Shown here: positions 17,674 to 25,588 of the stretch, in pieces | Numbering within the stretch: the stretch's first letter is position 1 | Layout: each line of letters opens with the position of its first letter | Source of the DNA: Enterobacter huaxiensis | Lineage (GTDB): Bacteria > Pseudomonadota > Gammaproteobacteria > Enterobacterales > Enterobacteriaceae | Length of the DNA stretch: 64,000 nucleotides | Direction: 5' to 3' | Assembly: GCF_003594935.2 (NCBI RefSeq) | Contig: NZ_CP043342.1 | Location: forward strand, 2,418,001-2,482,000 | The notes under the pieces: model-generated | The model's database searches: none | What the model was told of the DNA's origin: nothing | The model's input: the letters and a program-made list of their open reading frames with translations, nothing else | Made by a program: the position numbers and the translations under genes

Positions 17674-18888
17674 CTATTTTTTTGCCTTAAAAGTTAATGC
17701 CATCAAGGCACTGGCCGCCGTAAACAATCCAATTATCCAGCCCATCGTCCATGGTGTGCCGTCACTGAGCAGGGCGAGAAGTAGTGAAGAGATGATGCCG
17801 CTTCCGTATTGCAACGCACCCATCAGAGCAGATGCTGAACCTGCAAGATTAGGAACTGCGTCAAGTGCGCAAGCCGTGGACGTAGCAGCGATAATGCCGT
17901 TCATAGAGAAGAACACAAACACAGCGCCAACAATCACGGTAATTCCACCTACGCCCAGGCCGGTGGTGATCGCCAGCACCATAGCCGCAATAGTGGCGAT
18001 AAAGACGGCATTCTTGAGCAAAGTTTCCAGAGGATAGCGGTGAACCAGGCGTCTGTTGACCATGCTCACGGCCATTAATCCAACAATGTTTACTGCAAAC
18101 AGCCAACCGTAATGCTGCGGGTCAACGCCGAAGTACGTGATGTACACAAACGGAGAGCCTGTGATAAAGGCGTAGGCCGCGACGTAGTAGAACGTCAGGC
18201 ACAAAGTGAACCGCATGTATCGGGCGTTGGTGAGCAAGGCATAGTAGTTGTGAAAGGCTTTGTTTACGGAGGCTTGCGAGCGTTTTTCAGCAGGTAAAGT
18301 CTCCGGCAACCAGAATAAAGAGATGAGCATTAATGTTCCGATAATTGCCAGCAGCCAGAAAATGGCATGCCATGAGGTCACTTTAATCATTTGCCCGCCA
18401 ATCAGAGGCCCGGCAATCGGGGCGATGGCCATAATGATCATCAGAGTCGAAAGCATCTGTGCTGCACGAGTACGGCTAAACAGGTCACGGATCATTGCTC
18501 GGGCCAGCATCGGACCGGTACAGGCACCTAACGCCTGAAAAACACGCCAGAAGACAATTTGTACGATATCCGTTGATAACGCGCAGCCCACCGAGCCAAC
18601 AATAAATAGACCTAAACCGATGAACAGCGGGAGACGGCGCCCGTAACGATCGCTCACAGGGCCCCAAATCAGTTGCGCAATGCAAAACCCGATAAGGAAC
18701 CCTGTGATTGTCAGCTCTGCATCTCCCTGTAAATCTTTTGCCATGACGGGCATAGCCGGAAGATAGATGTCGGTTGATAAAGAGGTAACAGCCATCAACG
18801 CGCTGAGAATGAGAACAAATGACAGACCGTTTTTTTTAGCCGTCAAAGACTGCGTTCGTGCATTTTGATTGAACATGGTAATCCGCAT
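17674..18888 (-). CDS. Bcr/CflA-family drug efflux MFS transporter
   Basis: 404 residues, 12 hydrophobic segments. Hallmarks of Bcr/CflA (DHA1) exporters are LSTDIYLPAMPVMAKDL in TM1, the motif A loop GPVSDRYGRRLPL, and RVFQALGACTGPMLARAMIRD. Expected to export drugs or metabolites with proton exchange. An internal ATG ending at 18876 (MFNQN) is an equally possible start, as neither has a strong ribosome site. It converges on the LacI-type gene at 16563. Confidence 0.9.
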   Translation of the reverse strand: MRITMFNQNARTQSLTAKKNGLSFVLILSALMAVTSLSTDIYLPAMPVMAKDLQGDAELTITGFLIGFCIAQLIWGPVSDRYGRRLPLFIGLGLFIVGSVGCALSTDIVQIVFWRVFQALGACTGPMLARAMIRDLFSRTRAAQMLSTLMIIMAIAPIAGPLIGGQMIKVTSWHAIFWLLAIIGTLMLISLFWLPETLPAEKRSQASVNKAFHNYYALLTNARYMRFTLCLTFYYVAAYAFITGSPFVYITYFGVDPQHYGWLFAVNIVGLMAVSMVNRRLVHRYPLETLLKNAVFIATIAAMVLAITTGLGVGGITVIVGAVFVFFSMNGIIAATSTACALDAVPNLAGSASALMGALQYGSGIISSLLLALLSDGTPWTMGWIIGLFTAASALMALTFKAKK

Positions 18889-19255
18889 GTAACAGGAGGG
18901 AACTGCTGCATGTTAACGGATCAAGGTCCGATGATAATGGCTTCGTGGAGGATAAGCGCTATGAGCAAGATTCATCAATGAAATGATGCAGTGAGTCATA
19001 ACACTGGCTGGCAGAAAACAATCAGAGGAAAGCGGGTAGGTTTTAACTACGTGGCTTATGAACTTACGCCATATTGCATTTAACATAATATACATTATGC
19101 GCACTAACATCATATGAAACGATTTCTGCCATTTTGGCTGCATAGTTTGATTGCTTGATTTTAGGACCTCCGTCACACGGTCATCCCCGATCCCGTCCGC
19201 GATTCCTCGCTGATTCTATACTTACTGTCTCCCAACTGATTTGCAGGTATCAAGA
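18889..19255. other. Gene-free stretch
   Basis: About 370 bp between the Bcr/CflA gene and the glyoxalase-fold gene. A short frame on the minus strand has no family features and is not called. The only structure seen is a near-perfect 16-bp dyad, CATAATATACATTATG at 19084-19099 (14 of 16 positions symmetrical), which may be an operator or promoter element. Confidence 0.6.
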
Positions 19256-19627
19256 ATGTTTGACCATCTCAAATTCGGCGTCAGCGATTACGAAAAAAGT
19301 AAAATCTTTTTCCTGAACGCGCTCCGGCCCCTTGGCATCGAGATCATTGACGAAGGCTCGGCAGACTACGGTGTTGAAATGAGTTCTGGAAATGTGTCGC
19401 TTTGTCTTTTTCAAACGAATGAGAAACCTTCACCACTTCACCTGGCATTTGTGGCCGAAACCCGTCAGCACGTCGATGATTTTTATTATGCCGCGCTTCG
19501 CGCTGGCGCACAGGATAATGGCGCTCCGGGTCTGCGGTCCTACGGCAAGAACTACTATGCTGCATTTGTTATCGCGCCTGATGGCCATAATATCGAAGCC
19601 GTTTGTCACGCACCCGATCGTTCATAG
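19256..19627 (+). CDS. VOC (glyoxalase/bleomycin resistance fold) protein
   Basis: 123 residues, the vicinal-oxygen-chelate fold. It begins FDHLKFGVSDYEKSKIFF and has a second half with HLAFVAETRQHVDDFYYAALRAG and the final metal-ligand region APDGHNIEAVCH, as in YaeR/glyoxalase-like proteins. Possible ligands are the histidine near the start, the histidine at the start of the second module and the glutamate of HNIEAV. Substrate unknown. The start at 19256 follows AGG at a spacing of about 10 nt. Confidence 0.85.
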   Translation: MFDHLKFGVSDYEKSKIFFLNALRPLGIEIIDEGSADYGVEMSSGNVSLCLFQTNEKPSPLHLAFVAETRQHVDDFYYAALRAGAQDNGAPGLRSYGKNYYAAFVIAPDGHNIEAVCHAPDRS

Positions 19628-19781
19628 CATTACCCCTCTGTAACGTTATGCGATTAATCCTTCCTGCACTAATTTGCTTGTATTTGCACGACAATGCTTA
19701 TTATGATGTTCTGTGAGCGTTATTCTCGGCTGAAAATCCTTATTCGTGCAATTTAACGCATTTTCACTTACAGAGGTATTT

Positions 19782-20144
19782 ATGACCCAACAGTTGATTT
19801 TAATCGCCGGCCCCTATCGCAGCGGCACGGATGGTGTGCAGGAACGTATTGACGCTAACCTTGCAAAGCTCGAAAACGCCGCGCTTGCGGTATATCAACG
19901 TGGCCACATTCCGGTGATTGGGGAATGGCTGGCATTGCCGCTGGCAAAAGCGGCAGGTTCGACATCCGTTAGTGATGAAATCAGCCAGGCGATGCTCTAT
20001 CCCGTGGCTCACCGGCTTATTGGAAAGTGCGATGCCATTTACCGTATTGAAGGTAAATCGAAAGGTGCCGATATGGACATTGAGGTTGCCCGTAAGCTGG
20101 GACTACCTGTGTATCATCACGTCGACAGCATTCCTCAGGCTTAA
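19782..20144 (+). CDS. DUF4406 / nucleoside deoxyribosyltransferase-like protein
   Basis: 120 residues. The N-terminal LILIAGPYRSGTDG and the later GKCDAIYRIEGKSKGADMDIEVARKLGLPVYH match DUF4406, a family with the Rossmann-like fold of nucleoside 2-deoxyribosyltransferases. The acidic ADMDIEVA segment occupies the place of the catalytic glutamate in that fold. Enzyme activity is not established. ATG 19782 follows AGAGG. The gene ends 4 bp before the hipA stop, so the two converge almost without a gap. Confidence 0.75.
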   Translation: MTQQLILIAGPYRSGTDGVQERIDANLAKLENAALAVYQRGHIPVIGEWLALPLAKAAGSTSVSDEISQAMLYPVAHRLIGKCDAIYRIEGKSKGADMDIEVARKLGLPVYHHVDSIPQA

Positions 20145-20148
20145 AAAT

Positions 20149-21486
20149 TCAACGTACGCCTGTCCCGGCTGCAGACAGGCTTTTCGCTAATCGCGCGTGC
20201 AGTCTCAGGACGTTAGAGGTGATTGATTCTGTTACCTTTTCAGAAAAGCCATCCGGCAGTAAGTCAGTAACGCGTTCGAGCGCCTGCGGCACCTCTTCGG
20301 CAAACGCATGCATAATCTCCAGCATCTGATCCTGCGGGAAATGCACCGCCTTTGCGGTTGCCAGAAAATGGCGCGGGTGTATTTTGTCGACGGCATTTTT
20401 ACGGCCTTTTGATGCATTCAGGCTCATTGCCAGCTTCAGATCGCTGATATGAATGCCCGCACCTCCCAGTACAGGAAACGCGGAGATAATGTCGTAAAAT
20501 GGCGTTAACCGATAGCTTCCGCGCGGCTGAATAAAGATCGAGAAGTTCTTCGCATGTCCATCCGTTGCCCCCAACAGCCACTGAAAAACGCTGAACTTCA
20601 TGAAATTATAGCGATCGGTCAGCGCATCGCTGGAGCCGAGTAAAAATTTCATAATGTGTGCAATCCCGGGACCGCCGTCTGATTCATATTTCAGCGATGA
20701 CGGCAGGCCAAAGGCCTGACACATATCTTCCTGCGGCAGCCGGAACAATACCGAGCGGTCAGCGCTCCAGCGTCGGTCAAAGCGTTCAACCGCCAGCGCC
20801 CGAATTCCTCCCGCGGTTATAATCTCTGCATTCGGCACGTCGAAACCTAGCCGTCTCGCCAGCATAAGGCAGAAGTATTCGTTATCAACGCTGTCACTGA
20901 GATCCAGCGTGGCATTGGGTTGCCTGATTTCACCGATCGGCAATTTGATAATGTGTGTGGTTGGCGTTGTCGCTTTAGGAATACACCAGTCGTTCCCCAT
21001 TTTCATTAGCGCCGTTTTTTCCTGCGCACCCGCGACCGAAATGCGGAAGTCACTTTCCTCATTAATCATGCCCAGCGGAATGTCAGATTTATAGGCTGAC
21101 AGAACCGTTTCCAGCTTGTGCTCGCTCAGCTTCTCCCACGTCATACCCGCTGCATTGATGGCTTCATCCACAGGCAGTAACGTCACCGCCCCAACGCTGT
21201 CGCGCCCTACTTCGGCCAGCAAATCAAACGGTTGTTTTGAACGCGCATGATAGCGTTTGACGATACGATCTCTGACCACCGGGCTGTCTGGCAGCAGATT
21301 ATCAAAGAAGTTGAAAACGGCATCGGACGTTATATTGCCAAACTGCAAAGGCAGCGAGAGCGACAGCGGCCGTGCAAAGCGACTGGACATCCAGCCGCTG
21401 TCATATTTAAACGTATGGGCTCCGTTGGGCAGTTTTGTTAATTCGCCAACGCGCTCATTATTCATCCATGTCACAAGTTTAGGCAT
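20149..21486 (-). CDS. hipA: HipA serine/threonine kinase toxin
   Basis: 445 residues, co-linear with E. coli HipA (440). This toxin phosphorylates glutamyl-tRNA synthetase and causes growth arrest and persistence. Ser150, the autophosphorylation site, is present in FRISVAGAQEK; the catalytic Asp309 (GATDGHAKNF) and metal-binding Asp332 (FYDIISAF) are intact. Gly22 and Asp291, the positions changed in the hipA7 high-persister allele, are wild type. The C-terminal end has a short extension. The start codon overlaps the hipB stop by one base, giving translational coupling so that antitoxin is made first. Confidence 0.96.
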   Translation of the reverse strand: MPKLVTWMNNERVGELTKLPNGAHTFKYDSGWMSSRFARPLSLSLPLQFGNITSDAVFNFFDNLLPDSPVVRDRIVKRYHARSKQPFDLLAEVGRDSVGAVTLLPVDEAINAAGMTWEKLSEHKLETVLSAYKSDIPLGMINEESDFRISVAGAQEKTALMKMGNDWCIPKATTPTTHIIKLPIGEIRQPNATLDLSDSVDNEYFCLMLARRLGFDVPNAEIITAGGIRALAVERFDRRWSADRSVLFRLPQEDMCQAFGLPSSLKYESDGGPGIAHIMKFLLGSSDALTDRYNFMKFSVFQWLLGATDGHAKNFSIFIQPRGSYRLTPFYDIISAFPVLGGAGIHISDLKLAMSLNASKGRKNAVDKIHPRHFLATAKAVHFPQDQMLEIMHAFAEEVPQALERVTDLLPDGFSEKVTESITSNVLRLHARLAKSLSAAGTGVR

Positions 21487-21752
21487 TACCAGTCCAGATC
21501 CTGCATATCATTATTCGCCTCGGCCTGGACGTCACCGCTTTCGTACAGCGCCATGGTCATACCGAGCGACTGTAAAACCTTAAAAAAGGTGGTCAGGGTT
21601 GTCTTATCGGGATTGTTTTCAAAATTAGAGATAGTGGCCTGCTTAATCCCGATTTTTTTGGCCAGCTCGCTCTGCGTCCAGTTGTTTTTCTGACGAACCA
21701 GCTTCATGTAGTTTGCCAGCTGAATCGGACTGTAAATCATTGGTGGTGTCAT
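21486..21752 (-). CDS. hipB: HipB antitoxin and autorepressor
   Basis: 88 residues, the same length as E. coli HipB. An XRE-type helix-turn-helix (about residues 20-70) contains WTQSELAKKIGIKQATISNF, nearly identical to E. coli. The acidic, flexible C-terminus ends in Trp, the feature that makes E. coli HipB a Lon substrate. It binds HipA and represses the operon at the four boxes just upstream. First gene of the hipBA operon. Confidence 0.96.
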   Translation of the reverse strand: MTPPMIYSPIQLANYMKLVRQKNNWTQSELAKKIGIKQATISNFENNPDKTTLTTFFKVLQSLGMTMALYESGDVQAEANNDMQDLDW

Positions 21753-21774
21753 GCGATCTACTTCCCAAAGTTTT

Positions 21775-21887
21775 TATCCCCTTATAGGGATACTGGAAGT
21801 ATTATCCCTGCAAGGGGATAGTGTCAATGTTCAGATGACATTATCCCTTACTGCGGATATCAGGCACATTATCCGCATTAAGGGATA
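21775..21887 (-). promoter_or_regulatory. Four HipB operator boxes
   Basis: Four copies of the HipB site TATCC-N8-GGATA stand at 21775-21792, 21803-21820, 21842-21859 and 21870-21887. All have exactly eight central bases. Their starts are spaced 28, 39 and 28 bp. They fill the gap between hipB and the stop of the GH28 gene, covering the hipBA promoter. Confidence 0.95.
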
Positions 21888-21897
21888 AGCGAGCAGG

Positions 21898-23190
21898 TTA
21901 GCGCGAATAGTCGTCATTTTTATCCTCAGTGACAGCGGCTGCGGTGACGAGAACATGATTAAAGCACAGTCCGTCTACGCCTGATATTTTGCCAAACTCG
22001 CAGGCATCGATACTCATAGACTGCAGCGTTAGCGCCCTGACGGGACGGTCCGGGTAGCCCTCAATAAAAAATGCGCGTGAGAAAAGTTGGCTGTTTGAAC
22101 GGCAGGCAGTGATGTTCTCCAGCGTAAGATGGCAGACCTCAGTCAGCCCCTCCTCTCCTTCTACGCCCTCCGCCAGCTTGCGCCAGTGTTCAGGTTTATC
22201 CGCCAGGTTGGCATTATCGCCATAGCTGTACTGCGGGAACCAGTTTAGCTGGATGAGGACAGGAAAACGCACATCCAGAAGCTGAAGGTGGCGGACGGTG
22301 ATATGGCGAATAAACCCGCCGCGATTGCGGGCCGACTTGATACGAAAGCCAACCCCCGTACCGTTAAAATGGTTGTTTTCGATCAGCACGCGCTCAATTC
22401 CACCGGACGTTTCGCTGCCTAAGGTAATCCCGGATCCTTTATTCAGCGTGCAATCACGAATAACGATGTCCCTGGCCGCACGGGCTTTTTGCGCGGCTTC
22501 ACGACCACGCCCCGCTTTGATACAGATGTTGTCGTCATTGCATGAGACCGTACAGCGCTCAACCCGAACCTGCTCGCAGGAATCGATATCAATCCCGTCC
22601 GTGCTGGGACCTGCAGAATTGCTGATATGCACACCTTCGACGGCAACATGCCGTGAATAGCACAGATGCACATTCCAGAAGCCAGACTCGCGGCTGGTAA
22701 AATCTTTAAGCAGGATGTTTTCGCTTTCATAAACAAGAATATTACGCGGTCGCTGGCAGTCATAGTCGACCACCCAGCGTAAGACTTTGGCGCTGTATTC
22801 CCCTACCATTCCGCTCTGTTCGTCATCGCCCCAGAAACGCTGCCACCAGACACGTCCTTGCCCGTCAAGGGTGCCCGAGCCGGTAATGCTCACGTTCTTA
22901 CATCCGATCGCATTAATGATCCCGGCCGGCCACCGCATGTCAATGCCGGCTACGCGGGTGTCGATAAGCGGATAATCCTCCAGACGCTGGCTGCCAAGCA
23001 CGTGCGCGCCGGGTTCAACGTGCAGCCGAATGTCGCTTTTAAGGAAGATCGCGCCAGTGAGAAAATGTCCTGCGGGAATAACGACGGTATCGCCAGGCTG
23101 CGCGATGTCGATGGCCTGCTGGAAAGCGGATGTTGACAGGCGTTCAGCGCGGGGGTCTGCACCAAACGCAAGGATAGAAATGTCTGCCAT
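21898..23190 (-). CDS. Glycoside hydrolase family 28 (polygalacturonase-like)
   Basis: 430 residues, right-handed beta-helix GH28 protein. The catalytic motifs appear as STDGID (196-201), CNDD (217-220), GSG (252-254, where many members have GHG) and RIK (283-285). GH28 enzymes cleave galacturonan or related rhamnogalacturonan bonds. There is no signal peptide; the protein begins MADISILAFGADP, so it should act in the cytoplasm on imported oligosaccharides. It is transcribed towards hipB and has a 9-bp inverted repeat just before its start. The neighbouring DeoR gene may regulate it. The uncommon GSG leaves substrate open. Confidence 0.88.
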   Translation of the reverse strand: MADISILAFGADPRAERLSTSAFQQAIDIAQPGDTVVIPAGHFLTGAIFLKSDIRLHVEPGAHVLGSQRLEDYPLIDTRVAGIDMRWPAGIINAIGCKNVSITGSGTLDGQGRVWWQRFWGDDEQSGMVGEYSAKVLRWVVDYDCQRPRNILVYESENILLKDFTSRESGFWNVHLCYSRHVAVEGVHISNSAGPSTDGIDIDSCEQVRVERCTVSCNDDNICIKAGRGREAAQKARAARDIVIRDCTLNKGSGITLGSETSGGIERVLIENNHFNGTGVGFRIKSARNRGGFIRHITVRHLQLLDVRFPVLIQLNWFPQYSYGDNANLADKPEHWRKLAEGVEGEEGLTEVCHLTLENITACRSNSQLFSRAFFIEGYPDRPVRALTLQSMSIDACEFGKISGVDGLCFNHVLVTAAAVTEDKNDDYSR

Positions 23191-23198
23191 GTGAGGGC

Positions 23199-23227
23199 CT
23201 TATACTGTTGAAAATTCGCAGTATAAG
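23199..23227. promoter_or_regulatory. 9-bp inverted repeat before GH28 gene
   Basis: CTTATACTG (23199-23207) and CAGTATAAG (23219-23227) pair perfectly around 11 nt. In the mRNA the downstream arm ends in AAG, which together with the next G forms the likely ribosome site AAGG, 7 nt before the ATG. It may be a protein operator or an RNA hairpin that partly hides the ribosome site. Confidence 0.5.
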
Positions 23228-23303
23228 AAGCGGCTTAGAGGATAACCTTTACCTCACCGACAGCCTGGCCGGTAAGCTGGCAGAAACCCGGTGATCCGCA
23301 TGT

Positions 23304-24065
23304 TCAACCGGAGGTTTTTACGATCGTCACGCCCTTCTCTTCTACGGCGGCGATCCAGCTTTCGTCCGTATCGTCTTCAACCACAAGGGTGTTCGCCAGC
23401 GTCAGATTGCCAATGACAAAGGATGACGCGGCGTTAATTTTTTCCGGCGACGCTAGCACGATGGTTTCTGCCGCTCTGCCGGAAAATGCACGTTTGATGC
23501 ACGCTTCTTCAAAATCGCCGGTGGTTAGCCCCGCTTCAGGATGGATACCCGTCACGCCCATAAAGAACAGATCGGCATGAATGTTCTCAATACCTTCAAT
23601 CGCCGCTGCGCCCACCGTGACAATAGAGTGTTTATACAGGCGGCCGCCGATGAGGATAACCTCAATGACAGGGTGTTCGACCAGCGCCAGCGCAATGCTG
23701 GGGCTGTGGGTAACCACGGTAATCTGCAGGTCTGGCGGCAAGAAGGCGATCAGCTCTGAGGTTGTCGTCCCGCCGTCAACGATCACCACCTGGCCTGCGG
23801 AAATTAACTCTGCGCCCTTTCTGGCGACATTTTTCTTAGCATCCATTTTTACGGATTTGCGCTCGGCAAACGGCACCGTCGCGGAAGATGCCGGCAGCGC
23901 GCCGCCGTGCACGCGCTGCAAACGGCCTTCTGCGGCAAGCTCGCGCAAATCGCGACGGATGGTGTCTTCGGACACCGCAAAATGGAGGCTGAGCGCCGTG
24001 GACTGAACCTGGCCTTCAGCCTCCAGCTTTTCGAGAATTAATTGCTTGCGTTGGCTAGTGAGCAT
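23304..24065 (-). CDS. DeoR-family transcriptional regulator
   Basis: 253 residues. The N-terminal DeoR helix-turn-helix reads LHFAVSEDTIRRDLRELAAEGRLQRVHGG, and a DeoRC sugar-phosphate-sensing domain follows with DGGTTTSEL and LIGGRLYKHS. The ATG ending at 24065 is used because AGGAAGGG lies just upstream; the frame is open 7 codons further. It is divergent from the NudK-like gene and next to GH28, so either could be its target. Effector probably a sugar phosphate. Confidence 0.9.
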   Translation of the reverse strand: MLTSQRKQLILEKLEAEGQVQSTALSLHFAVSEDTIRRDLRELAAEGRLQRVHGGALPASSATVPFAERKSVKMDAKKNVARKGAELISAGQVVIVDGGTTTSELIAFLPPDLQITVVTHSPSIALALVEHPVIEVILIGGRLYKHSIVTVGAAAIEGIENIHADLFFMGVTGIHPEAGLTTGDFEEACIKRAFSGRAAETIVLASPEKINAASSFVIGNLTLANTLVVEDDTDESWIAAVEEKGVTIVKTSG

Positions 24066-24094
24066 CTTCCCTTCCTGATATTGCATGTTTTATC

Positions 24095-24124
24095 TTGAAA
24101 GTACACGATAGTGCTGTTTATGAT
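24095..24124 (+). promoter_or_regulatory. Sigma-70 promoter of NudK-like gene
   Basis: TTGAAA (24095-24100) and TATGAT (24119-24124) with an 18-bp spacer, ending 27 bp before the GTG start. AAGGAG at 24137-24142 is the ribosome site, 9 nt from GTG 24152. Confidence 0.55.
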
Positions 24125-24151
24125 GTCTACTTTACGTAAGGAGTGACAATC

Positions 24152-24736
24152 GTGCAATCAAAACGCGCAGATATACGCATTATCGAGAGTGAAATCCTGT
24201 CCCATAACTGGTACAGCCTGAAGAAATATACCTTTGAACAACAGCGCCGTGACGGTGAATGGCAACGACAGAGTCGCGAAGTTTACGATCGGGGCAACGG
24301 CGCGACGATATTGCTCTACAACCGCGAGCGGAAAACGGTCATCCTCACCCGCCAGTTCCGCTTCCCGGTGTTTATTAACGGTCACGAGAGCAATCTGATT
24401 GAAGCCGCGGCAGGGCTGCTCGACAACATGGATCCGGAAAGCCGAATCAAGGCGGAGGCGGAAGAAGAGACGGGTTTTAAGGTCGCACGCGTGCAGAAGA
24501 TATTCGAAGCGTACATGAGCCCGGGTTCGGTAACGGAGAAACTCTATTTCTATGTCGCAGAATACCAGCCTCAGGATCGAACCGGCGCGGGCGGCGGGGT
24601 TAAATCAGAAGGTGAAGATATCGACGTACTGGAAATCTCGCTTGAAGACGCGCTTCGGTATGTAGAAACCGGCCAAATCGTCGATGGCAAAACCATCATG
24701 CTACTCTATCACGTGGCGCTGAAAGGCATATTCTAA
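24152..24736 (+). CDS. NudK-like nucleotide-sugar Nudix hydrolase
   Basis: 194 residues, ADP-ribose/GDP-mannose pyrophosphatase type. It shares long runs with E. coli NudK, such as REVYDRGNGATILLYN and LFE/IFE-AYMSPG, but overall is only about half identical by eye, so it is probably a paralogue. The Nudix box reads AGLLDN...KAEAEEETGF, with the catalytic EEETG. Expected to split GDP-mannose or a similar nucleotide sugar. GTG 24152 is chosen over GTG 24143 because the AAGGAG ribosome site ends directly before 24143, leaving no spacing. Confidence 0.87.
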   Translation: MQSKRADIRIIESEILSHNWYSLKKYTFEQQRRDGEWQRQSREVYDRGNGATILLYNRERKTVILTRQFRFPVFINGHESNLIEAAAGLLDNMDPESRIKAEAEEETGFKVARVQKIFEAYMSPGSVTEKLYFYVAEYQPQDRTGAGGGVKSEGEDIDVLEISLEDALRYVETGQIVDGKTIMLLYHVALKGIF

Positions 24737-24750
24737 ACTGCGCTGATTCA

Positions 24751-24774
24751 GATACCTGCCGCAGTGCAGGTATC
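24751..24774. terminator. 9-bp stem-loop between NudK-like gene and tam
   Basis: GATACCTGC (24751-24759) and GCAGGTATC (24766-24774) pair perfectly around a 6-nt loop, 15 bp past the NudK-like stop. No T-run follows, so this is a possible but weak terminator. Confidence 0.45.
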
Positions 24775-24819
24775 TGCCTGTGCTATTCTTGCTGAACACG
24801 GCAAAAGCGGAGATGCGAA

Positions 24820-25578
24820 ATGGCTGACTGGAACCCTTCTCTTTACCTGCAATACAGCGCAGAACGTACACGTCCCGCAGCGGAGTTGCTCGCGCGGGTT
24901 CCGCTGAATGACGTTAACGCGGTCGTTGATTTGGGATGCGGTCCGGGGAACAGCACCGCATTGCTGAAACAACGCTGGCCCTCTGCACAGATCACCGGGG
25001 TGGATAACTCACCCGCCATGCTGGAGGAAGCCCGTAACGCCCTGCCTGGCTGCCTGTTCGTCGAGTCGGATATCCGCCAGTACAAGCCAAAGCACCCCAT
25101 CAACCTTATCTACGCCAACGCCTCTTTGCAGTGGATCCCGGACCATTATGACCTTCTGCCGCACCTTGTTTCCCTGCTGAGTTTAAACGGCGTGCTGGCA
25201 TTTCAGATGCCGGACAACTGGCTCGAACCTACACACGTGCTAATGCGCGAAGTGGCCTATGAGCAAGGTTATCCCGACAGGGGCCGCGAGCCGCTGCCGG
25301 GCGTTCACGCCTATTACGATATTCTGACGGATGCGGGTTGCGATGTAGACATCTGGCGGACTACGTACTTTCACAAGATGAGTTCGCACCAGGCGATAAT
25401 TGACTGGGTGAGCGCGACGGGGTTGCGCCCCTGGCTGCAGGAGCTAAACGAAAGCGAGCGGAAAAATTACCTGAAGCGTTATCACCAGCTGCTGGAAGAG
25501 CAGTATCCGCTCCAGGAGAACGGGCAGATACTGCTGGCCTTTCCGCGACTGTTTATCGTCGCTAAGCGTGAGCCCTGA
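24820..25578 (+). CDS. tam: Trans-aconitate 2-methyltransferase
   Basis: 252 residues, SAM-dependent methyltransferase. Motif I is [11 protein letters not shown] (36 onwards); acidic and aromatic motifs include [10 protein letters not shown] and [21 protein letters not shown]. The sequence follows E. coli Tam throughout, which methylates trans-aconitate that forms spontaneously from the TCA intermediate and inhibits aconitase. Cytoplasmic. SD GGAG lies before the ATG. In E. coli tam is a close neighbour of yneE and uxaB; here about 5.7 kb of other genes separate them. Confidence 0.95.
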   Translation: MADWNPSLYLQYSAERTRPAAELLARVPLNDVNAVVDLGCGPGNSTALLKQRWPSAQITGVDNSPAMLEEARNALPGCLFVESDIRQYKPKHPINLIYANASLQWIPDHYDLLPHLVSLLSLNGVLAFQMPDNWLEPTHVLMREVAYEQGYPDRGREPLPGVHAYYDILTDAGCDVDIWRTTYFHKMSSHQAIIDWVSATGLRPWLQELNESERKNYLKRYHQLLEEQYPLQENGQILLAFPRLFIVAKREP

Positions 25579-25588
25579 GGCGCTAAGG

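Noticed and set aside
18913..19176. 87-codon minus-strand frame in the gap before the glyoxalase-fold gene
   Set aside because: Met-rich, no homology recognised, no ribosome site; region treated as non-coding.
24143..24145. GTG at 24143 as start of the NudK-like gene
   Set aside because: The AAGGAG ribosome site ends directly before it, so GTG 24152 with a 9-nt spacing is preferred.
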